A stretch of 64,000 bases of DNA from Exiguobacterium sp. s146. Lineage in GTDB: Bacteria > Bacillota > Bacilli > Exiguobacteriales > Exiguobacteriaceae. The position numbers were made by a program, and so were the translations under genes. This document shows, in pieces, positions 44,877-52,912 of the stretch. Position 1 is the first letter of the stretch; each line of letters opens with the position of its first letter. Location of the stretch: positions 1,054,001-1,118,000 of the forward strand of contig NZ_JACSMA010000001.1 of assembly GCF_018618415.1 (NCBI RefSeq). Reading direction: 5' to 3'. Below the pieces are notes generated by a model. The model did no database searches. It was not told the origin of the DNA and saw only the letters and a program-made list of their open reading frames with translations.

Positions 44877-46629
44877 CGTTCAGGAATGGGCGGTCATCAA
44901 ACGTCTCTTGGCGTACACGAATCGTTACGCGCGTCAACTCGGTCTCGCGTTCGTATTCTTGTTGCTCGCCACCGGGGCAAAACTTGCCGGACCGTTTTTG
45001 ATTAAAGTCTTTATCGATGAGTTCGTGACGCCAGGCGTCTATCCGACGAACTGGGTCGTCACGTTGCTCGTCGTCTATTTGGTGCTGCATGTGTCGGCAA
45101 TCATCTTCGACTATTTGCAGTCCATCTCGTTTCAAAAAATCGCCTTGAAAATCGTGCAAAACATCCGGATGGATATTTTCCGTCATGTCATGGGCATGCG
45201 GCTCGCCTATTTCGACCGGACGCCGGCGGGCGTGCTCGTCTCGCGCATCACGAACGACACCGAGGCGGTGAAAGAATTGTACGTCGGGGTGATGAGTACG
45301 TTCGTCCAGTCGGCCGTTCAGCTGCTCGGGACGTATATATTCCTCTACATCCTCGAACCGACGCTCGCAACGATGGGACTCGTCCTCGTGCCGTTGTTCT
45401 GGCTCATCATCTGGGTGTATCGTCGCTACTCGACGAAGTACTTCGCCCAAGTCCGTGACCTATTGTCGCAATTGAACGGACAACTGAATGAGTCGATCAA
45501 TGGGATGGGAATCGTACAACAGTTCCGTCAAGAAGAGCGGCTCGTCCGCCAATTCGAAGAGACGAACGAGGCCCATCAAGAGGCGCGTTATCGGAACTTG
45601 AAGCTCGACAGCATGTTGCTGCGGCCGATCATCGAATTGTTGCTCGCCTTCTCCATCATCGGGCTGCTCGGTTATTACGGCGTCTTGTCGACGACCGAGC
45701 AAGTGCAAGTCGGAGTCGTCTACGCCTTCATCAGCTACATCGAGCGCATCTTCCGTCCCGTGCTCGATATCATGCAGCGTTTAAGCGAGTTTCAACAGGC
45801 GGTCGTCTCGGCGGACCGTGTCTTTAAAATCCTGGACACGGATGAGCCGGCACCAGGGAAAAGCCTGGAGGGAGCGGCTGAAATCGGCTCCGGGGAAGTC
45901 CGGTTTGAGAACGTCACGTTCAGCTATGACGGGGAAGTCGATGTGTTGAAACAAATCTCGTTCGTCGCCAAGCCTGGTGAGACGGTCGCCCTCGTCGGAC
46001 ATACCGGGAGCGGGAAGAGTTCAATCATCAACTTGTTGACCCGGTTCTATCCGTACCAATCAGGACAAATCACGATTGACGGCCATCCGATTGAGCAGTT
46101 CGAGGAAGCCGAGCTCCGGGCCAAAGTCGGGCTCGTGCTCCAAGACCCGTTCTTGTTCACTGGGACGATTGAGGACAACTTGAAACTGTTCAACCCGACA
46201 ATCGACTCGGACAAAGTCCGGGAAGCGGCCGAGTTCGTCCAAGCCCATACGTTCGTCGAGAAACTCGAGGCTGGTTACGGGCATATGGTCGGGGAACGGG
46301 GGGCGACATTCTCAAGCGGGGAACGACAGTTGCTCGCCTTCGCCCGGACGGTCGCCCGAGATCCAAAAATCTTGATTCTGGATGAGGCGACGAGTTCGAT
46401 TGACACCGAGACCGAGGAGCGTGTCCAGCTCGCCCTCGACCGGATGCGGCGTGGTCGAACGACGATTGCCATTGCCCACCGGCTCTCGACGATTCAAGAT
46501 GCCGATTTGATTCTCGTCCTTCACCGCGGCGAAATCGTCGAACGAGGCAATCATCAATCGTTGTTAAAACAAGATGGGCTTTATAAAAAGATGTATGAAC
46601 TTCAATCAGGCCAACGTCTGATGTCATAA
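44866..46629 (+). CDS. yheH: Heterodimeric ABC exporter subunit, BmrD/YheH type
   Basis: 587 residues with the same membrane-ATPase fusion. Here the Walker A (GHTGSGKSS) and Walker B (LILDEATSSID) are complete, but the ABC signature is altered to TFSSGERQ. Combined with the upstream subunit this leaves one competent and one degenerate ATP site, as in BmrCD. Overlaps the previous gene by 11 bases; ATG 44866 has AAGGGGG upstream. Terminated by a strong hairpin. Confidence 0.92.
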   Translation: MKHDVQEWAVIKRLLAYTNRYARQLGLAFVFLLLATGAKLAGPFLIKVFIDEFVTPGVYPTNWVVTLLVVYLVLHVSAIIFDYLQSISFQKIALKIVQNIRMDIFRHVMGMRLAYFDRTPAGVLVSRITNDTEAVKELYVGVMSTFVQSAVQLLGTYIFLYILEPTLATMGLVLVPLFWLIIWVYRRYSTKYFAQVRDLLSQLNGQLNESINGMGIVQQFRQEERLVRQFEETNEAHQEARYRNLKLDSMLLRPIIELLLAFSIIGLLGYYGVLSTTEQVQVGVVYAFISYIERIFRPVLDIMQRLSEFQQAVVSADRVFKILDTDEPAPGKSLEGAAEIGSGEVRFENVTFSYDGEVDVLKQISFVAKPGETVALVGHTGSGKSSIINLLTRFYPYQSGQITIDGHPIEQFEEAELRAKVGLVLQDPFLFTGTIEDNLKLFNPTIDSDKVREAAEFVQAHTFVEKLEAGYGHMVGERGATFSSGERQLLAFARTVARDPKILILDEATSSIDTETEERVQLALDRMRRGRTTIAIAHRLSTIQDADLILVLHRGEIVERGNHQSLLKQDGLYKKMYELQSGQRLMS

Positions 46630-46634
46630 ATTAC

Positions 46635-46665
46635 AAAAAAAGACGCCGGAATCGGCGTCTTTTTT
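46635..46665 (+). terminator. Terminator after the ABC exporter pair
   Basis: AAAAAAGACGCCG/CGGCGTCTTTTTT, tetraloop GAAT. It also reads on the minus strand. Confidence 0.93.
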
Positions 46666-46709
46666 CCATGGAAACGCTCTCCACAATTGATAGGTGGAGA
46701 GCCGTTCAT

Positions 46710-46892
46710 TTAAAAGATTAAGGGTTCTGAAGCATGTATAGCCAGCACGTGACGTGTAATCAGCTTGTCTAACTCTTGGCTGACGTGAATCACTTCAGGA
46801 GACGTCCAACTGTGCTGTGAAGCGATTTCGTACAGTTCATCGCGTTTCTGTTCAATGGCATAATGTAAGTTTTCAGCTGTGATGACCGCCAC
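46710..46892 (-). CDS. Spo0E-like aspartyl-phosphate phosphatase
   Basis: 60 residues. A helix-loop-helix with IEQKRDELYEIASQH and the family signature SQELDKLI (SQELD is the Spo0E-type motif that contacts Mg and the phospho-aspartate of response regulators). In B. subtilis the Spo0E paralogue YnzD lies beside ccdA, as here; YnzD dephosphorylates Spo0A-P. GTG start at 46892, GGGGG upstream. Its target in this organism is unknown, and other response regulators are possible. Confidence 0.85.
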   Translation of the reverse strand: MAVITAENLHYAIEQKRDELYEIASQHSWTSPEVIHVSQELDKLITRHVLAIHASEPLIF

Positions 46893-47084
46893 GGTATTTC
46901 CCCCATCATTATAAAGTCAAAACTGTTTCTTAGGAATATCCAAATCTTAGCATCTGACACTACTGTTTACAAGTTTCATTTCCATTTCAAAGATTACAAT
47001 TTCAATCAAACAATCGCCATAGAAAAAGATGCGAGCATTTTGAAAAGGTTTTCGCTATAATGGGGCTGAAAGGTGGAAGATCGC

Positions 47085-47783
47085 ATGGAAGTTACCCTTT
47101 GGCTCGCATTTGGGGCGGGCGTCTTGTCATTTTTGTCTCCGTGCACGCTACCGTTGTATCCAGTCTTTTTATCATATATCACTGGGGTCTCTGTCTCTGA
47201 CTTGAAGAGCGAGGGACTGCGGCAGCGCACGGCATGGTTTCATACGTTCTCATTCCTCTTCGGTTTCTCCATCGTCTTTCTCGTGCTCGGTTTGTCGACC
47301 TCGCTGATTGCCGACGTGTTCATTCAATACAAAGACAGTTTGCGCATGTTCGGTGCCATCCTCATCTTCGTATTTGGTGTCTTCTTGGCAGGTCTATGGC
47401 AACCACGCTTTATGATGCGCGAGAAAAAGCTCGCATTGGGAGAGCGCAAGAGCGGCTATTTTGGGACGGCACTCATCGGAATCGGGTTCGCGGCAGGGTG
47501 GACACCTTGTACCGGACCAATCCTTGCTGGCGTCATCGCCCTCGCGGCTTCGAACCCGAGTCAGGGAATGGGCTATATGTTGGCCTACGTCATCGGCTTT
47601 GCCATCCCGTTCCTCGTCATGGCCGGTTTTGTCGGCAAAATCAAGTATTTGGCACGCAACAGTGCCAAGGTAGCAAGATTCGGAGGCTATTTGATGATGG
47701 CTTTCGGCGTCGTATTATATTTTGATGGCATGAACCGCTTCGCTGCATGGATGAGCGAATTAGTAGGATTCACCGGATTTTAA
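47085..47783 (+). CDS. ccdA: Cytochrome c biogenesis/thiol-reducing membrane protein CcdA
   Basis: 232 residues, six membrane helices. The redox pair is visible: FLSPCTLPLYP in helix 1 and AGWTPCTGPILAG in helix 4. CcdA carries reducing equivalents from cytoplasmic thioredoxin across the membrane to ResA. ATG 47085 is used, with AAAGGTGG upstream. A perfect -10 TATAAT is at 47056-47061, without a good -35. Confidence 0.95.
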   Translation: MEVTLWLAFGAGVLSFLSPCTLPLYPVFLSYITGVSVSDLKSEGLRQRTAWFHTFSFLFGFSIVFLVLGLSTSLIADVFIQYKDSLRMFGAILIFVFGVFLAGLWQPRFMMREKKLALGERKSGYFGTALIGIGFAAGWTPCTGPILAGVIALAASNPSQGMGYMLAYVIGFAIPFLVMAGFVGKIKYLARNSAKVARFGGYLMMAFGVVLYFDGMNRFAAWMSELVGFTGF

Positions 47784-47796
47784 AGGGGTTGACCGA

Positions 47797-48255
47797 ATGT
47801 CGATATTTTGGGGATCGACCCTCGTCGCACTGATGATGGGTTTGATTGCGAGCTTCGTTCGCGTCAAAGCGTCAGCACGTCCGACGAATGCGAAAAAGAT
47901 TTTGATTCCACCGCTCGCGATGTCGACGGGCATGTTACAATTTCTCGTCCCGGCGTTTCGATTGACTTGGCTCGAAGTCGGAGAGGCGCTGATCGTCGGA
48001 TTGATTTTCAGCGTGTTTCTCATCAAGACGTCGAACTTCGAGAAACGTGACGGAGAGGTGTACTTGTCCCGTTCGAAAGCGTTCTTTATCGTCGTGTTTG
48101 TCTTATTGGCCATCCGCACGGTCATGAAGGCGTTCATCGGGGATGAGGTCAATATTTTCGCGACGGGTGGCCTGTTCTACTTGATCGCCTGGGGCATGAT
48201 CGTCCCGTGGCGCATCGCGATGTACCAAAAGTACAAACAAATCGTAGCATCATAA
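47797..48255 (+). CDS. ccdC: CcdC-like membrane protein (YneJ, DUF1453)
   Basis: 152 residues, four hydrophobic helices. Conserved VRVKASARPTNAKKILIPPLAMSTGMLQFLVP at the start and VKTSNFEKRDGEVYLSRSKAF-like middle (here IKTSNFEKRDGEVYLSRSKA). The family is linked to cytochrome c/CcdA clusters, but no activity is known. Begins 13 bases after ccdA, so it is co-transcribed. Confidence 0.88.
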   Translation: MSIFWGSTLVALMMGLIASFVRVKASARPTNAKKILIPPLAMSTGMLQFLVPAFRLTWLEVGEALIVGLIFSVFLIKTSNFEKRDGEVYLSRSKAFFIVVFVLLAIRTVMKAFIGDEVNIFATGGLFYLIAWGMIVPWRIAMYQKYKQIVAS

Positions 48256-48284
48256 ACGGCGTCCCTTGTGGGGGACGCCGTTTT
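48254..48284. terminator. Bidirectional terminator between ccdC and the acetate permease gene
   Basis: AAACGGCGTCCC/GGGACGCCGTTT perfect 12-bp stem, with flanking A and T runs. Confidence 0.88.
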
Positions 48285-48289
48285 GTCGA

Positions 48290-49852
48290 TTAAGAAGATT
48301 TTTTGGTCATGGCTGCCTCGGTCTCGGCATCGATTCCGGTGTTCGCCTTGACGAGGATCCGTTCGAAGTTTCCGGCGACTTCATCCGACTTCGTCACGTA
48401 CGTGCCGACGATGGCGGCGAGGAAACCGAGCGGAATCGAAACGATACCCGGGTTCGTGAGCGGGAATAGCGCCTCGCCGATAAAGATGGCCGAACCGTCC
48501 GGCGCCCAGACGTTCGGGCTGATGGCGACGAGGAAGAGCGACGAGAACAAGCCGACGATCATACCGAACACGGCGCCTCCGGTGTTGAACCGTCTCCAAT
48601 AAATCGTGAACAAGATGACCGGCAAGTTCGCACTGGCGGCCACGGCGAACGCGAGCGAGACGAGGAATGCGACGTTCATCGACTGGGCGAAGAACGCGAG
48701 TCCCATTGAGACGAGGGCGACCGCGATTGAAGCGATCCGGGCCGCTGTGACTTGTTCTTTCTCGGTCGCTTCCCCTTTCCGAACGATATGTCCGTAGAAG
48801 TCGTGGGCGAACGCCGAAGCGGCCGACAAGACGAGGCCGGCGACGACGGCAAGGATCGTGGCGAAGGCGATTGCCGCCACAAAGGCGAACAACAAGTCAC
48901 CACCGAGCACTTGGGCTAGCAGCGGTGCGGCCATATTTCCGGCAGGGTTGGCCGCGATGATGGCATCCGAGCCGACGAACGCGGCCGCCCCGAATCCGAG
49001 GAAAATCGTCAATATGTAGAACGCACCGATGACCCATGTCGCATAGACGACAGATTGGCGTGCCGTCGGCGCATCCTTGACCGTGAAGAAACGGATGAGG
49101 ATGTGGGGCAGACCGGCCGTCCCGAGGACGAGCGCCAAGTTGAGTGAGATGGTGTCGAGCGGAAGTTTGAACTTGTTGCCCGGGTCCAAGAAGCTGTCTC
49201 CCAGCGGTGTCGCCTTGCTGACCTCGGAGAACATCGTGAACACCGAGAAGTCAAAGCGGGCGAACACGAGGAACGAGATGATGGCGGTCCCGATCATCAA
49301 TAGGACAGCTTTCGTGATTTGGACCCATGACGTCGCGGTCATCCCCCCGAAAACGACGTACACCGTCATCAAGATGCCGACGACGACGACACTCGTCGTA
49401 TACGGGATACCGAGCAATAGCTCGATGAGCGCACCGGCCCCGACGAGCTGCGCGATCATATAGAAAATCGAGATGACGATGGCGTTCATGGCGGCGACAC
49501 CGCGGACGCGCGGTTTGTTGAAACGAGCCGCAATCATATCGGCCATCGTGTACTTCCCGAGGTTACGAAGCGGCTCGGCGACGAGATAGAGCACGACGAG
49601 ATAAGCCACTAAGAAACCGATTGAGTAGAAGAACCCGTCAAACCCGGCGAGGGCGATCATCCCGGCGATTCCGAGGAAAGAAGCGGCCGACATGTAGTCG
49701 CCGGCGATGGCGAGCCCGTTTTGGAAACCGGTCAGCCCCCCATCGGCCGTATAAAAGTCACTTGCGGTCTTCGTCTTCCGGGCGGCGAAGAACGTGATGA
49801 CGAGCGTGAGCCCGACAATCGCAAGGAATAAGAGAATGGCGGTCCAGTTCAT
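48290..49852 (-). CDS. actP: Sodium/solute symporter, acetate permease type
   Basis: 520 residues with about 13 helices of the SSS family. ActP/MctC landmarks are TASDFYTADGGLTGFQNGLAIAGDYMSAASFLGI, YTMADMIAARFNKPRVRG, and NLALVLGTAGLPHILIRFFTVKDAPTARQSV. Such proteins take up acetate, pyruvate or other short monocarboxylates with Na or H. The upstream DUF485 gene overlaps its start by 4 bases, the standard partner arrangement (yjcH-actP). A CcpA box lies upstream of the pair. Confidence 0.88.
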   Translation of the reverse strand: MNWTAILLFLAIVGLTLVITFFAARKTKTASDFYTADGGLTGFQNGLAIAGDYMSAASFLGIAGMIALAGFDGFFYSIGFLVAYLVVLYLVAEPLRNLGKYTMADMIAARFNKPRVRGVAAMNAIVISIFYMIAQLVGAGALIELLLGIPYTTSVVVVGILMTVYVVFGGMTATSWVQITKAVLLMIGTAIISFLVFARFDFSVFTMFSEVSKATPLGDSFLDPGNKFKLPLDTISLNLALVLGTAGLPHILIRFFTVKDAPTARQSVVYATWVIGAFYILTIFLGFGAAAFVGSDAIIAANPAGNMAAPLLAQVLGGDLLFAFVAAIAFATILAVVAGLVLSAASAFAHDFYGHIVRKGEATEKEQVTAARIASIAVALVSMGLAFFAQSMNVAFLVSLAFAVAASANLPVILFTIYWRRFNTGGAVFGMIVGLFSSLFLVAISPNVWAPDGSAIFIGEALFPLTNPGIVSIPLGFLAAIVGTYVTKSDEVAGNFERILVKANTGIDAETEAAMTKKSS

Positions 49853-50181
49853 CGGTCGTCCTCCTCTTGTTTGAGGGCGGTGACGAGTTCGTCAAACCGA
49901 CGGGCCCGGCGGCTGTACATCACACAGAACGTCCAGGTCATGAAGAATTGGGCGAAGGCGAGCACCCAAGCCCACGTGATGTCCCCGGCGACGGGGATGT
50001 TCAAAAAGCTGAAGTAACTAGTCGAAATCGGTAACGTGAAATAAAAGATGAGGGAGAAGATGATGGATGGAACAATGAACCGATTCTTTTCTCGCATCAA
50101 TTTGTGGAACGTTTGGCTCTCGACAATCGCTTCGGCCGAGCGGGTACTGTCGGTTTGCGTGACGTGCGTGACATCATGCAT
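49849..50181 (-). CDS. DUF485 membrane protein, partner of the acetate permease
   Basis: 110 residues, two helices (about 38-58, 70-92). DUF485 pattern FHKLMREKNRFIVPSIIFSLIFYFTLPI and AWVLAFAQFFMTWTFCVMYSRRARRFDEL. It always accompanies ActP-like symporters and is presumed to be an accessory subunit. AAGGAGG is 7 bases before the ATG. First gene of the unit. Confidence 0.88.
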   Translation of the reverse strand: MHDVTHVTQTDSTRSAEAIVESQTFHKLMREKNRFIVPSIIFSLIFYFTLPISTSYFSFLNIPVAGDITWAWVLAFAQFFMTWTFCVMYSRRARRFDELVTALKQEEDDR

Positions 50182-50301
50182 GTAAGGACCTCCTTCGGTA
50201 TCAAGATACGTACATTATAGAAATGTAAATAAAGGAAAAGCTATCCATTTTTTATTGTCCAAAATGAAATTGTTATACTGATATTGGTCATACCACTTTT
50301 A

Positions 50302-50315
50302 TGTAAGCGTTTTCA
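50302..50315 (-). promoter_or_regulatory. cre (CcpA box) upstream of the acetate permease operon
   Basis: TGTAAGCGTTTTCA (plus strand) fits TGWAANCGNTNWCA at every position. Read toward the operon it overlaps the -35 of a TTGAAA-18-TATGAC promoter candidate, so carbon catabolite repression is expected. Confidence 0.85.
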
Positions 50316-50457
50316 ATATTGTCTATATTATGAACGTTATCTTTGGATAGTTAATTCTCTTGAAAAAGGTACTTTTGACCTACTAGTCGTATGGCACAAT
50401 TTGAGAAGCGGGAGACATAACCAGTCGGTTGCATCGAGTCGTCATGAAGAGTTGGAC

Positions 50458-50486
50458 AAAAAAAGACGCCAGGCCCATGGCCTGAC
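50458..50486 (-). terminator. Terminator after yneK
   Basis: On the minus strand CAGGCC-ATG-GGCCTG followed by GCGTC and seven T. Confidence 0.85.
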
Positions 50487-50494
50487 ATCTCGTC

Positions 50495-50926
50495 TCATTG
50501 CTGGAAGTAATGTTGGTACACTTTCCAATCGATTTGTTCTTCTTCAAGCGCCTTCTTTAAAAACTTATGATCCCGCTTCGGTGTCGCAGCGATATAGCCT
50601 TTGACGACGAGCTCGGTCGTCATTTCACGGGCCCGGGTCTCGAGGGCGAACTGTCCGATCTTACCGGCGATCTTGCGGATGGCGACGTCCCGGAACAGCT
50701 CCGGTACCGGTGTGACGAGGCGGTCGAGCAACGTGCGCGTCTCCGGCGTCCATAAGTGGCGAGTCTTGTCGATGTAGTCATCCTCGATGTCGAGGAGTGA
50801 GCGCCCATCTTCTTTTGGCATTCGTTTCAAAAATTTACGGAACATAAAGTAACCGCCGATCGACATTAACCCGATCATCACGAATCCCCAGAAGACAATG
50901 AAATACATCATCAAGTTTTCTGGCAT
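50495..50926 (-). CDS. yneK: DUF2621 membrane protein (YneK)
   Basis: 143 residues. One N-terminal transmembrane helix (about 6-28, MYFIVFWGFVMIGLMSIGGYFMF), then a soluble helical domain with LLDIEDDYIDKTRHLWTPETRTLLDRLVTPVPELFRDVAIRKIAGKIG and KGYIAATPKRDHKFLKKAL, the DUF2621 pattern. Function unknown. In B. subtilis it follows ccdA-yneJ; here the permease operon separates them. ATG with ACGGGGG upstream. Confidence 0.85.
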   Translation of the reverse strand: MPENLMMYFIVFWGFVMIGLMSIGGYFMFRKFLKRMPKEDGRSLLDIEDDYIDKTRHLWTPETRTLLDRLVTPVPELFRDVAIRKIAGKIGQFALETRAREMTTELVVKGYIAATPKRDHKFLKKALEEEQIDWKVYQHYFQQ

Positions 50927-51119
50927 CGTCTTTCCCCCGTTCTGTCATTTCACGTTCATTCATGCTAAGTATACAAAAAAGGGGCGCGATACAAAAGCTA
51001 CAGCTATCCGTTCCCTACTATAAAGATGGACGAAACGGGCCGGTTTCGTTAGAATAGATAGCGTTGCAATGAGCAAGACATCGTATAAATCGTATTGTCC
51101 AGAAAGGAAAGAGCCATAC

Positions 51120-52715
51120 ATGAATCAATTAAAACAAGAAGTAGAGAAGCGTCGGATTTTCGGCATCATCTCGCACCCGGATGCCGGTAAGACGACGCTA
51201 ACGGAGAAGTTGCTCCTTCACGGGGGCGCCATCCGTGAGGCGGGGACGGTCAAAGCCCGCAAAAATTCCAAGCATGCCAAGTCGGACTGGATGGAAATCG
51301 AGAAACAACGTGGAATCTCGGTCACCTCGTCGGTCATGCAGTTCGTCTATCAAGACAAGGTCGTCTCGATCATGGACACGCCAGGTCACAACGATTTCGG
51401 GGAAGATACGTATCGCGTGTTGACGTCAGTCGACAGTGCCGTCATGGTCATCGATGCGGCCAAAGGGATTGAGACGCAGACGAAGAAACTGTTCCAAGTC
51501 TGTCGGATGCGGGGGATTCCGATCTTCACGTTCATGAACAAATTGGACCGCCAAGCGAGAGACCCGCTCGAACTTATGGAAGAGCTCGAAGAAGTGCTCG
51601 GCATGCCTTCGGTCGCCGTCACGTGGCCGATTGGGAGCGGGATGCAGTTCGAAGGCGTGTACGACCGCCTGAAGAACGAAGTCCACTTGTTCCGCGGCGA
51701 GAAATCGACGCTCACGTTGAACGAGGACGGCGTCAATGATCCGATTCTTGCCGACTATTTGACGGAAGAGAACTTGACGAACCTCCGAGACGAAATCGAT
51801 TTGCTCGACGGTGCCGGCAATGAAATCGAAGTCGATGCGATTCAGCACGGGAAACTGACTCCGGTCTTTTTTGGGACGGCCCTCGTCGACTTCGGCGTGA
51901 CATCGTTCTTGAACCATTACCTCGAGATGTCACCGGCCCCTGAGGCCCGCAAGTCGAACGTCGGTCCGATTGACCCGACATCAGAAGAGTTCAGCGGCTT
52001 CGTCTTCAAGATTCAAGCGAACATGAACCCGGCCCACCGTGACCGTATCGCTTTCGTCCGCATCTGTTCGGGCGTGTTCGAGCGCGGCATGGACGTCACG
52101 CTCACACGGACTGGGAAGAAAATCAAGTTGAGCCAATCGACGCAACTCATGGCCAACGACCGGGAGACGGTCGATCAGGCGTTCGCGGGGGACGTGATCG
52201 GGATTTACGATTCGGGAACGTACCAAATCGGCGACACGATCACCACATCAAAACAAAAAATCGCGTTCGAGGCGTTGCCGACGTTCCCGCCTGAACTGTT
52301 CATGCGCGTTTCGCCGATCAACTCGCTCAAATCGAAGCATTTCCACAAAGGTGTGGAACAGCTCGCCCAAGAGGGAGCGATTCAAGTGTATCGCAACGAA
52401 TACAACGAGATTTATCTCGGTGCGGTCGGTCAACTCCAATTTGAGGTGTTCGAGTATCGCTTGAACAATGAATACGGTGTCGACATCCGCATGGAGCCGG
52501 TCTCGTACAGCGTCGCGCGTTGGGTGAAGGACAAGGAACTGAAGGCGCTCAAGCCGTTCCAAGACTCACGCAACATGCTCGTGACGGATCGTTGGGAGCG
52601 TCCCGTGTTCTTGTTCGCCAACGAGTTCACGTTCGACCGCTTCAAAGAACGGTATGAAGACGAGCTCACGCTCGTCGACGCCCTCGACGTCAACGTCGAG
52701 ATTGGCGCAGAATAA
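51120..52715 (+). CDS. prfC: Peptide chain release factor 3
   Basis: 531 residues, translational GTPase of the RF3 group. G1 [16 protein letters not shown], switch [22 protein letters not shown]3 [15 protein letters not shown]4 NKLDR, then domains II and III ([27 protein letters not shown]). It removes RF1/RF2 from terminated ribosomes. ATG 51120 is chosen for AAAGGAAAGAG; an in-frame ATG at 51069 would add 17 atypical residues. B. subtilis lacks this gene. Confidence 0.94.
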   Translation: MNQLKQEVEKRRIFGIISHPDAGKTTLTEKLLLHGGAIREAGTVKARKNSKHAKSDWMEIEKQRGISVTSSVMQFVYQDKVVSIMDTPGHNDFGEDTYRVLTSVDSAVMVIDAAKGIETQTKKLFQVCRMRGIPIFTFMNKLDRQARDPLELMEELEEVLGMPSVAVTWPIGSGMQFEGVYDRLKNEVHLFRGEKSTLTLNEDGVNDPILADYLTEENLTNLRDEIDLLDGAGNEIEVDAIQHGKLTPVFFGTALVDFGVTSFLNHYLEMSPAPEARKSNVGPIDPTSEEFSGFVFKIQANMNPAHRDRIAFVRICSGVFERGMDVTLTRTGKKIKLSQSTQLMANDRETVDQAFAGDVIGIYDSGTYQIGDTITTSKQKIAFEALPTFPPELFMRVSPINSLKSKHFHKGVEQLAQEGAIQVYRNEYNEIYLGAVGQLQFEVFEYRLNNEYGVDIRMEPVSYSVARWVKDKELKALKPFQDSRNMLVTDRWERPVFLFANEFTFDRFKERYEDELTLVDALDVNVEIGAE

Positions 52716-52722
52716 TGATTCG

Positions 52723-52751
52723 AGACGGCTCTTGTCCAAGGGCCGTCTTTT
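52723..52751 (+). terminator. Terminator after prfC
   Basis: AGACGGCTCTT/AAGGGCCGTCT stem with one wobble, 4-base loop, four T. Confidence 0.85.
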
Positions 52752-52778
52752 CTCGTTTCAGTGAGTTTGACGTCGCTA

Positions 52779-52793
52779 ATAAGTTTTACTTAT
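52779..52793 (+). promoter_or_regulatory. CcpC-like operator upstream of acnA
   Basis: ATAA-GTTTTAC-TTAT is exactly the ATAA-N7-TTAT dyad bound by CcpC, the citrate-responsive repressor of aconitase and citrate synthase genes. Its centre is about 60 bases upstream of the transcription start predicted from TATTAT (52837-52842). Confidence 0.7.
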
Positions 52794-52802
52794 GACTAAT
52801 TT

Positions 52803-52842
52803 GTGACGGAATGTATTTTACGTCACGCTATAGTTGTATTAT
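52803..52842 (+). promoter_or_regulatory. acnA promoter area with a GTGACG/CGTCAC inverted repeat
   Basis: GTGACG (52803-52808) and CGTCAC (52821-52826) form a perfect 6-bp dyad with a 12-base gap, followed by a TATTAT -10 at 52837-52842. No good -35 hexamer is present, which suggests activator dependence or weak basal activity. Confidence 0.5.
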
Positions 52843-52857
52843 GATAAACATGTGATA

Positions 52858-52881
52858 AGTAAGCGATTACGGCACGTGCCG
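52858..52881 (+). promoter_or_regulatory. cre-like site and CGGCACGTGCCG palindrome in the acnA leader
   Basis: AGTAAGCGATTACG (52858-52871) has the cre core GTAANCGNTTAC and differs from the full consensus only at its two ends. The perfect 12-bp palindrome CGGCACGTGCCG (52870-52881) follows and can extend to GCGA/TCGC as an mRNA hairpin. Confidence 0.55.
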
Positions 52882-52912
52882 AAGTCGCCGCTTTCAAAAA
52901 GGGGGATATCGT

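Larger units (their letters stand above)
50182..50494 (-). other. Intergenic control region of the acetate permease unit
   Basis: 313 bases without a credible gene. It holds the promoter area of the minus-strand permease operon (a TATAAT at 50214-50219 and a further TTGAAA, 18 bases, TATGAC around 50313-50285), the CcpA box, an AT-rich stretch, and at 50458-50486 the terminator of yneK. A plus-strand ORF here overlaps yneK and shows no family pattern. Confidence 0.6.

Noticed and set aside
50284-50604. 106-residue plus-strand ORF near the cre site
   Set aside because: Overlaps yneK and its terminator; no family pattern.
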